A stretch of DNA of 9,245 bases from an uncultured beta proteobacterium (GTDB taxonomy: Bacteria > Pseudomonadota > Gammaproteobacteria > Burkholderiales > Rhodocyclaceae). The stretch lies in NCBI GenBank assembly GCA_903930395.1, contig CAIYYE010000416.1, positions 1 through 9,245 of the forward strand. The letters are read 5' to 3'. The translations under genes and the position numbers were made by a program. Below the pieces are notes generated by a model that did not search any database, was not told the DNA's origin, and worked only from the letters and a program-made list of their open reading frames with translations. This document shows, piece after piece, positions 1-5,913 of the stretch; the first letter of the stretch is position 1, and every line of letters begins with the position of its first letter.

Positions 1-1
1 C

Positions 2-1507
2 CTACTCTCCAGAATTCTCGGCTTCGCTCGAGACTTCGTCATTGCCCGCACTTTTGGCGCCGGACTGGCGACCGATGCCTTTTTCGTCGCGTTCAAATTA
101 CCCAACCTTTTGCGACGGATGTTTGCCGAAGGCGCCTTCTCCCAGGCTTTTGTGCCCATTCTGGGCGAATACAAGAACACGCGTAGCGCCGACGATTCAC
201 GCACACTGATCGACCATGTGGCCTGCCTGCTCTCGATGGCACTATTTGCCGTCACCGCGATCGGCATTGCTGCCGCGCCAATACTGGTCTGGGTTTCAGC
301 GCCGGGCTTCGCGGCCGATGCGGGCAAGTTCGAACTGACCGTAACGCTGACCCGCATCGCCTTCCCGTACATTTTCTTCATGTCGCTGGTCGCCCTCTCC
401 GGCGGCATACTCAATAGCTGGAGCCGCTTCGCCCTACCGGCCTTCACCCCCGTCCTGCTCAATCTCGCCTTCATCGGCATGGCACTGTTCGCCGCCCCTT
501 ATTTCGACCCTCCTGTCCTGGTGCTGGCCTGGGCAGTCTTTGTCGGCGGCTTGCTGCAACTGGCGATCCAGATTCCTGCGCTGAAAAAAATTGCCATGCT
601 GCCGCGGCCATCGTTGAACTGGCGCGCCGCCTGGGCCGACCCCGGCGTGCGCCGGATCACGACGCTCATGGCGCCGGCCATGATCGGCGTTTCGGTGTCG
701 CAGATCAGCCTGCTGATCAATACCATTTTTGCCTCATTCCTGAAATCCGGCAGCGTCTCCTGGCTCTATTACGCCGACCGCCTGATGGAATTCCCCTCCG
801 GCCTGCTCGGTGCCGCACTGGGAACCATCCTGCTCCCCTCGCTCTCCCGCTACCACGCCAACAACAACCCCGTTGAGTATTCGCGCCTGCTCGACTGGGG
901 ACTGCGCCTGACCCTACTACTCGCCGCACCGGCTGCCATCGCCCTGGCCATTCTCGCCGTGCCGTTGATTTCGGCCCTGTTTTTTCACGGCGCCTTTTCG
1001 GCCGACGACGTCTTCCGCACTCGCGAGGCCCTGGTTGCCTATACCGTCGGCCTGACCGGCATGATTCTCGTCAAGGTCCTGGCGCCCGGCTTTTATGCCC
1101 GCCAGAACGTCCGGACCCCGGTCCGCATCGCGCTGATTTCACTGGCCGCCACGCAAGCCATGAATCTCGCCTTTGTCGGCTGGCTGGAACATGCCGGGCT
1201 AGCCCTGTCGATCGGCCTGGCCGCCTGCCTCAATGCCCTGCTGCTCTATCGCGGACTGCGTCGCCTCGAAATCTACCAACCACAGGCCGGATGGCTGATA
1301 TTCAGCAGTAAGCTGTTGCTGGCATTGATCGCCATGGGCGCAGCGCTATGGTTTGGCATGGGCCAGGAAAAAAGCTGGTTGCAAACCAGCTTTGTCGACC
1401 GGACAATCCATCTCGCGTGGCTGGTTCCCCTCGGCGCCAGCACCTATTTCGGCACACTATGGATTCTTGGCTTCCGCCTGAGGGATTTCAAACGCCAGGC
1501 GGCATAA
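2..1507 (+). CDS. murJ: Lipid II flippase MurJ (5'-truncated by window edge)
   Basis: MurJ (formerly MviN) is the inner-membrane MOP-superfamily flippase that moves lipid II to the periplasmic face for peptidoglycan synthesis. The reading frame is open from base 2 and gives 501 residues. Aligned from memory with E. coli MurJ (511 aa), about 14 N-terminal residues lie outside the window. The segment SRILGFARDF, then GLATDAFFVAFKLPNLLRR and AEGAFSQAFVPIL, is the family's N-terminal signature. It keeps the arginines and aspartate equivalent to E. coli R18, R24, D39 and R52, which line the substrate cavity. Further matches are GVSVSQISLLINTIFASFL, YYADRLMEFPSGLLG and VKVLAPGFYARQ. The chain is hydrophobic throughout, as expected for 14 membrane helices, and ends in a basic tail (RLRDFKRQAA). 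The PEBP-family gene begins 14 nt downstream, which suggests a shared transcript. The true start codon and promoter are not visible. Confidence 0.97.
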   Translation, partial: LLSRILGFARDFVIARTFGAGLATDAFFVAFKLPNLLRRMFAEGAFSQAFVPILGEYKNTRSADDSRTLIDHVACLLSMALFAVTAIGIAAAPILVWVSAPGFAADAGKFELTVTLTRIAFPYIFFMSLVALSGGILNSWSRFALPAFTPVLLNLAFIGMALFAAPYFDPPVLVLAWAVFVGGLLQLAIQIPALKKIAMLPRPSLNWRAAWADPGVRRITTLMAPAMIGVSVSQISLLINTIFASFLKSGSVSWLYYADRLMEFPSGLLGAALGTILLPSLSRYHANNNPVEYSRLLDWGLRLTLLLAAPAAIALAILAVPLISALFFHGAFSADDVFRTREALVAYTVGLTGMILVKVLAPGFYARQNVRTPVRIALISLAATQAMNLAFVGWLEHAGLALSIGLAACLNALLLYRGLRRLEIYQPQAGWLIFSSKLLLALIAMGAALWFGMGQEKSWLQTSFVDRTIHLAWLVPLGASTYFGTLWILGFRLRDFKRQAA

Positions 1508-1521
1508 TCGGAAAGGTAACG

Positions 1522-2151
1522 ATGAAACTGACCAGCAACAGCTTCTCAGAGGGGCAAAAGATTCCCGGGGATTTTTCCTTCTGCATCCCCGACCCTGCCC
1601 ATCACGTCTGCCTCGGCAAAAACATCAATCCCCATTTGGCCTGGCGTGACGCGCCAGCCGGCACCAAGTCCTTCGTGCTCATTTGCCATGATCCGGACGT
1701 CCCCAGCAAGGGCGACGATGTCAATCAGGAAGGACGAACCGTCCCGGCCTCGCTGCCCCGCGTCGATTTTTTCCATTGGGTGCTGGTAGACCTGCCGGCG
1801 ACGACCGACGCGATCAGCGAGGGAGAATTCAGTCGCGATGTCACGCCACGCGGCAAATCCGGACCACAGACGGCGCAAGGCTGCCGGCAAGGCATCAACA
1901 ACTACACGGACTGGTTTGCCGGCGACCGTGACATGAATGGCGACTACTACGGCTACGACGGTCCCTGCCCTCCGTGGAACGACGAGATCATCCATCACTA
2001 CGTCTTTACAGTGTTTGCGCTGGACATTGAAAAACTGCCGCTTGAAGGCAAGTTTGGCGGCCCGGAGGTTCGCGCCGCGATGCAGGGACACATCCTTGCC
2101 CAAGCCAGCCTGACCGGCACCTATACCCTGAACACGAGCCTGCCAGCCTGA
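1522..2151 (+). CDS. YbhB/YbcL-type PEBP (Raf kinase inhibitor-like) protein
   Basis: This 209-residue protein belongs to the phosphatidylethanolamine-binding protein superfamily, bacterial YbhB/YbcL branch. These are small beta-fold proteins with an anion- or phosphate-binding pocket and no settled bacterial function. Visible motifs are NPHLAWRDAPAGTKSF (about 36-51), the DPD of CHDPDVP (57-59), the HW pair in FFHWVLVDLP (85-86) and the pocket segment YYGYDGPCPPW (142-152), followed by HHYVFTVFALD. It is longer than E. coli YbhB (158 aa), with extra sequence after the DPD motif and between residues 95 and 140. There is no signal peptide, so the product is probably cytoplasmic. The frame is open further upstream inside murJ, but I chose the ATG at 1522 because GGAAAGG (1510-1516) sits 5 nt before it and the family homology starts there. 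It lies 14 nt after murJ and is probably expressed with it. Confidence 0.93.
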   Translation: MKLTSNSFSEGQKIPGDFSFCIPDPAHHVCLGKNINPHLAWRDAPAGTKSFVLICHDPDVPSKGDDVNQEGRTVPASLPRVDFFHWVLVDLPATTDAISEGEFSRDVTPRGKSGPQTAQGCRQGINNYTDWFAGDRDMNGDYYGYDGPCPPWNDEIIHHYVFTVFALDIEKLPLEGKFGGPEVRAAMQGHILAQASLTGTYTLNTSLPA

Positions 2152-2173
2152 TATTTTCTGTTTTCTGCAGTGA

Positions 2174-2209
2174 AAAACAAAGGCCATGCGATTGCATGGC
2201 CTTTGTTTT
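2174..2209. terminator. Bidirectional intrinsic terminator between the PEBP gene and tolC
   Basis: A perfect 16-bp inverted repeat (2174-2189 and 2194-2209) encloses a GATT loop. The core GGCCATGC/GCATGGCC is flanked by an A-rich run on the left and a T-rich run on the right, so either strand gives a stem followed by uridines. It lies 22 nt after the stop of the + strand PEBP gene and 38 nt beyond the stop of the convergent - strand tolC gene, as expected for a shared terminator. A smaller GCCGGC-N6-GCCGGC stem (2216-2233) stands between it and the tolC stop. Confidence 0.9.
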
Positions 2210-2247
2210 GTATCTGCCGGCACACTGGCCGGCTTTACTGCTCAGTC

Positions 2248-4095
2248 CTACTTGACCAGCCCCTTGCAGCCGCCGACGGTATTTCCCGTGCAGGGCACTG
2301 AAGTCTCGCGATTGATCAGCCACTTGCCGCCCGCCCGGATCATCTCCAGAGTCTTCTGGGTCGTGTCGCTGTAGCCGCGCGATTGATAGACCTGACGGAA
2401 CTCGGCAACAGCGCGATCATTGCCGTCCATGCGGACTTTCAGATCGTGGATATCAACTTGGATTTCGCCACGACCAGAGATGCGACCGCGGCGCAACTGC
2501 GCCCAGTCTTCGCGGCTCAGGCCACCATCCGGTGTAAAGGTCGGCGCATAGAAGCTGCTGTAGGCTGCATAGTCACGCGCCGCCCAGGCCGCTGCCCAGG
2601 CGCTGACCTGCCCCTGGACAGTCGCGTCAGGAGCGGGGCTTGGGGGGGCAACTGGCGTACGGTTGACATTGAGCGCGGCCGCCTTGGCATTGAGCGCCTC
2701 ACGGTCTGGCAGACCGATGTCCACTGCCTCGTTGGGGCAGAGCTGGCGGGGATCAACATCGGCCAGATCGCCGGATTCCGGCGTTGCAGCATCCAGACGT
2801 TGCAGGCCGAGATACTCAAGCAGGGTACCCATGCCGGCCTGGGTGCGCAGATAGGCAAGGCTCAGGTCGCTGTCGGCGTTGACGCTGGACCGGCGAGCGG
2901 CAAGCAGTTCATTTTCGGTATCGAGAAGGTCGAGCAGGCTGCGTTGGCCAACATTGAACTGGTCACGGTAGGCATCGCGAGTCTTTTCGAGGAGTGCCAC
3001 CTGCCGGGTGGTAAAGACGGACTGCTCCTTGAGGCGCAAGACGTCGTTGTAAGCAATCAGCAGAGTCTGCCGGGTGTCGCGACAGGCCTTTTCGCGCAGA
3101 TCGAAGGCCACATTCTTTTTCTCGACGGTCTGCTTGTCCCGCGCAATGTCGGAGCCACCGTTGAAGAGATTCCAGCTGACCACCAGTTCGGCCACGTTGT
3201 AGTCGCGCTGACCGGCGTCGCCGAGGTAGTTGCGGGTGTGGTCGGTGCGCGCACGGAAATCCAGCTTGGGCGAATAGGCCGCGCGGCGGCCATAAACCTC
3301 ATACTGCGCGGCTTCTATGTTTTCGCTGGCGGCGAGCAGTGCCGGGTTTTTCCGGAGCAGGGTATCGAGCGCCATTTTTGCCTGACCGGGGAAAGTGCTA
3401 CCGAGCTGACCGGGGGGCGCGATGGCATCAGCCGGCTGACGCCCCACGAGGCGCTGATAGCGAGCGCTGACATCGTGCAGGTTGGCCGTTTCGGTCAGCA
3501 TGTTGATTTCGGCCAGGGCCAATCGGCTGCCCGCCTGTTCGACGTCGACGCGCCGTCCGACGCCGCTTTGCGTGCGGCGCTGAATCTGGTCAAAGGTCGA
3601 TTTGTGCTGGACGTAGTTGTCCTTGGCCAGATCAACAAGGCGGCGGTAGCGCAGGACATCGAGGTAGGCCCGACCGGCTTCGAGCGCCACCATTTCGGAA
3701 GCATCGAGGAGTTCGTAATAGCGGACGATACGGGCCTTGTCGAGGCGGCGCACTTCATTGCGCGTCGCGAAGCCATCGAAAATCATCTGGTTGAGGCTGA
3801 GCTGGTAGCCGCTACGGGTGTAATCACGATCTGCCGCCGAGGGCTGGCGCAGGCTTTCGCGACCACCGCCAGCGGTCAGATCGACGCGCGGGAAGTAACC
3901 GCCACGGGCCACCCCGATTTCTTCGGCGGCAGCGCGATAGGCATGCCACTTCGATGTCACTTCGGGACTGTTGAGCACCGCACTTTGCGCCACCTCCTTG
4001 AGCGTGGCGGGGGCGGCAGGCTGGGCCGGCGAAACCTGCGAGAGGGCTGGAAAGGCGGCAGAAACAAGCAGTGAGACGAGGGCGATATTTTTCAT
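2248..4095 (-). CDS. TolC-family outer membrane channel with C-terminal NTF2-like domain
   Basis: This 615-residue outer-membrane efflux/type I secretion channel has a signal peptide (MKNIALVSLLVSAAFPALS, cleavage near 19/20). Two TolC-type repeats follow, about 32-235 and 240-430, each with a beta-strand hairpin (GYQLSLNQMIFDGFATRNEV; VAELVVSWNLFNGGSDIARD) and long amphipathic helices. The run FNVGQRSLLDLLDTENELLAA (380-400) is the hallmark of type I secretion TolC proteins, including the LapE/AggA adhesin exporters. TolC channels usually end near residues 430-490. Here a proline-rich linker (about 481-489, after CPNEA) leads to an extra domain at 490-600 (VSAWAAAWAARDYAAYSSFYAP ending GGKWLINRE). 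That domain looks like the NTF2-like fold found at the C terminus of Csd6-type L,D-transpeptidases and in betaproteobacterial envelope proteins. Two cysteines follow (602, 610). No inner-membrane ABC or adaptor partner is in the window. The Shine-Dalgarno is weak (AAAGAA, about 6 nt before ATG), but the signal peptide supports this start. Confidence 0.93.
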   Translation of the reverse strand: MKNIALVSLLVSAAFPALSQVSPAQPAAPATLKEVAQSAVLNSPEVTSKWHAYRAAAEEIGVARGGYFPRVDLTAGGGRESLRQPSAADRDYTRSGYQLSLNQMIFDGFATRNEVRRLDKARIVRYYELLDASEMVALEAGRAYLDVLRYRRLVDLAKDNYVQHKSTFDQIQRRTQSGVGRRVDVEQAGSRLALAEINMLTETANLHDVSARYQRLVGRQPADAIAPPGQLGSTFPGQAKMALDTLLRKNPALLAASENIEAAQYEVYGRRAAYSPKLDFRARTDHTRNYLGDAGQRDYNVAELVVSWNLFNGGSDIARDKQTVEKKNVAFDLREKACRDTRQTLLIAYNDVLRLKEQSVFTTRQVALLEKTRDAYRDQFNVGQRSLLDLLDTENELLAARRSSVNADSDLSLAYLRTQAGMGTLLEYLGLQRLDAATPESGDLADVDPRQLCPNEAVDIGLPDREALNAKAAALNVNRTPVAPPSPAPDATVQGQVSAWAAAWAARDYAAYSSFYAPTFTPDGGLSREDWAQLRRGRISGRGEIQVDIHDLKVRMDGNDRAVAEFRQVYQSRGYSDTTQKTLEMIRAGGKWLINRETSVPCTGNTVGGCKGLVK

Positions 4096-4198
4096 GGGCG
4101 TATTCTTTATTTAGTCGAGAAGAGGGAAACCCCTCCAAGCCGATATAAAACCGTGCCCCCAAACGACAAATATTGAGTCATCGGAGTAAGCGATGCCG

Positions 4199-4204
4199 AT
4201 TATA
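4199..4204 (-). promoter_or_regulatory. Candidate -10 box for the tolC-family gene
   Basis: On the minus strand these bases read TATAAT, a perfect sigma-70 -10 consensus, in an AT-rich stretch (4195-4240) roughly 100 nt upstream of the tolC start. No good -35 box lies 16-18 nt upstream; the nearest partial match, TTACAA, is 19 nt away. A second weaker option nearer the gene is TTGTCG-N16-TATATC, ending around 4142. The call rests on the hexamer and its position alone. Confidence 0.35.
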
Positions 4205-4317
4205 GTAAAATATGCCAATTGCATTGTAAGGATTGGTAAAGCCCCGATGGCGAGCCAGTCCGCCCGCCATCTACGCCAAGCCCAGAACTCACAGCGAGAA
4301 TTTCGGCGTCTTGGCGC

Positions 4318-5640
4318 CTAAGCTTCGCTCAAGTCCTTGAATTTGCGATACAAGGTCCGCGGACTAACGCCCAGTCTCGCGGCCAGCTGGCCCATATCAT
4401 TCTCGCCCCTGTCTTTCGCCCAGCCCAGGTAGCGCCGCTCGAGCGTTGCCAGCGCAAGGACTTCATCAACTACAAAGCCATCGCCGCGAATCGATATGGG
4501 GGGAGGACAGTCTTCGTCCATTTCATCCAGGTGCAAAGGTTCGATCAGGTCGCCATCGGCCAGCAGGGTGGCGCGTTCGATCAGGTTGCGCAATTCGCGT
4601 ATGTTGCCGCCGTAGCGCCTGTTGCTCAGCCAGGCCAGGGCTGCCGGCGTGAGTTTTCGACCGGGCTTTCTGTCGACCCGTTCAAGCAGGGAAACGGCCA
4701 GTAACGGTATGTCGTCAGCCCGCTCGTGCAAGGCTGGCATGCGGACGGGAAAGGTGTTGATCCGGAAGTACAGGTCGCGGCGAAAGGTTTCGGCCTGCAC
4801 CATGGCGCGAAGATCGCGGTGTGTCGCGGCGACCAGCCGGAAATCCACGGGCAGCCAGTCCAATCCGCCGACTCGCCGATAGGTGCCGGTTTCCAGCAGG
4901 CGTAGCAGCTTGACCTGCAAGGCCAGCGGCAACTCACCGATCTCGTCGAGAAACAAGGTCCCGCCCGATGCCGCTTCGACCAGGCCCTGCTTGCGGTGCG
5001 ACGCGCCGGTAAAAGCACCTTTTTCATAACCGAAGAGTTCGCTTTCGAACAATGTTTCGGTCATCCCGGCACAATCGACCGCAACAAATGGCCCATCGGC
5101 CCTGCCGCTAGCTTCGTGAATGGCGCGGGCGACCAGTTCCTTGCCGGTACCGGTTTCGCCCAGCAGCAATACCGCAGCATCGGAACTGGCCACACGAAGT
5201 ACCTTTTCCAGCATGCCGACAAATGCCGGCGAGCGCCCGACCAGGCCCTGAGCAGCCGGCCGACTGCTTGCCTGGCGAACGACGCGCATGGTTTCTACGA
5301 AATACACCACCCGACCTTTTTCGTCGCGGATCGGCGAGGTTTCGACCGCGACGTGCTCTTCGCCACGCGGCGTGTGATGCAAGTGGAGCACGCGCTGGCG
5401 CACCCCCGATAGCTGGCTCTGCTTGAGCGGGCAAGACTCGCCGGCCTGGTCGCAGGGCACGTCAAAATGGTGCGACACCTCGTAGCACTTTCGCCCGACA
5501 AGCTTCTGCTCGCTGCCAAAGTCACGAATATAGGCGGCGTTGGCCGCCACAATCCGATAATCTGCGTTCATCACAATTCTCGGCTCGGGCAAACCATCGA
5601 GAAAGGAAATCAACTCGCCCAGGGAGTTATTGCCACCCAT
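4318..5640 (-). CDS. Sigma-54-dependent transcriptional activator (PAS-AAA+-Fis HTH)
   Basis: This is a bacterial enhancer-binding protein of the NtrC/NifA class, which remodels sigma-54 RNA polymerase by ATP hydrolysis. Numbering is from the ATG at 5640 (440 aa). An N-terminal PAS domain (about 9-120) senses an unknown signal and contains three cysteines (C52, C63, C70) in [22 protein letters not shown]. The AAA+ domain (about 133-357) has Walker A GETGTGKE (161-168), an intact sigma-54 contact loop GAFTGA (208-213), Walker B FLDE (D232, E233) and [10 protein letters not shown] with arginine-finger candidates. A Fis-type helix-turn-helix, [19 protein letters not shown], closes the protein (about 419-437). 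There is no receiver domain, so it is not a classical response regulator. The frame also allows a GTG start at 5685 (+15 residues), but that has no Shine-Dalgarno, while GGAG sits 5 nt before the ATG at 5640. It lies 222 nt upstream of tolC on the same strand and is divergent from ccoG. Its target is unknown. Confidence 0.93.
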   Translation of the reverse strand: MGGNNSLGELISFLDGLPEPRIVMNADYRIVAANAAYIRDFGSEQKLVGRKCYEVSHHFDVPCDQAGESCPLKQSQLSGVRQRVLHLHHTPRGEEHVAVETSPIRDEKGRVVYFVETMRVVRQASSRPAAQGLVGRSPAFVGMLEKVLRVASSDAAVLLLGETGTGKELVARAIHEASGRADGPFVAVDCAGMTETLFESELFGYEKGAFTGASHRKQGLVEAASGGTLFLDEIGELPLALQVKLLRLLETGTYRRVGGLDWLPVDFRLVAATHRDLRAMVQAETFRRDLYFRINTFPVRMPALHERADDIPLLAVSLLERVDRKPGRKLTPAALAWLSNRRYGGNIRELRNLIERATLLADGDLIEPLHLDEMDEDCPPPISIRGDGFVVDEVLALATLERRYLGWAKDRGENDMGQLAARLGVSPRTLYRKFKDLSEA

Positions 5641-5665
5641 GCCATCTCCGTCACACGCGCCATTA

Positions 5666-5683
5666 TTGACAGTCAATTTTGAC
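5666..5683. promoter_or_regulatory. Overlapping TTGAC/GTCAA inverted repeats, possible operator
   Basis: The + strand reads TTGACAGTCAATTTTGAC: three 5-bp half-sites in alternating orientation (TTGAC, 1 nt, GTCAA, 2 nt, TTGAC). The element sits 26 nt upstream of the preferred ATG of the sigma-54 activator, in the divergent spacer with ccoG, where an autoregulatory or divergent-control site would be expected. The spacing does not match an FNR/Dnr box (4-nt centre), and no regulator can be assigned. If the alternative GTG start at 5685 were used, the element would be coding. Confidence 0.3.
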
Positions 5684-5763
5684 ACAGTTTGCCAAAAGGC
5701 CGCGAGGTGATATATATAAGCAAATGATTTTTAAGCAAGTTGATGTAAAAGTCGGTCAGGCAC

Positions 5764-5784
5764 GTATCTTGATACTAAAGATAC
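5764..5784. promoter_or_regulatory. GTATC inverted repeat cluster upstream of ccoG
   Basis: Seven-base arms GTATCTT (5764-5770) and AAGATAC (5778-5784) flank a 7-nt centre. A second, nested palindrome, GTATC-TT-GATAC (5764-5775), overlaps them, giving three GTATC-type half-sites. The site lies about 130 nt upstream of the ccoG start in non-coding DNA. It could be an operator or a small leader hairpin. No T-run follows it, so it is not a terminator. Confidence 0.3.
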
Positions 5785-5913
5785 CTGGAAACCGGCAACG
5801 ACAGGTCTGCTGCGACTTTTTCCCCATCGCCCCGCAGGCTGGCTTGACGCAGCAACCCGTCATTATCTGTAGCGCCGGTTTCCAACCTCATCTTTCATCC
5901 CGACGAAAAGCCA

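Noticed and set aside
1546..2223. 225-codon minus-strand open frame across the PEBP gene
   Set aside because: It is antisense to a well-supported gene, runs through the terminator hairpin and has no recognisable domain.
2383..4074. 563-codon open frame on the + strand, antisense to tolC
   Set aside because: It mirrors the tolC-family gene almost exactly. Its translation shows no recognisable domain, while the opposite strand encodes a complete TolC with a signal peptide. Long antisense frames are expected in GC-rich coding DNA.
4246..4271. GATGGCG-N12-CGCCATC hairpin after the sigma-54 activator gene
   Set aside because: It has only 7 bp, a long loop and no T-run on the minus strand, so it was not called as a terminator. 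Read-through from the activator into tolC remains possible.
5738..5785. Possible FNR/ANR box upstream of ccoG (TTGAT half-sites at 5740 and 5770)
   Set aside because: Neither TTGAT is followed by an ATCAA half-site at the required 4-nt spacing.
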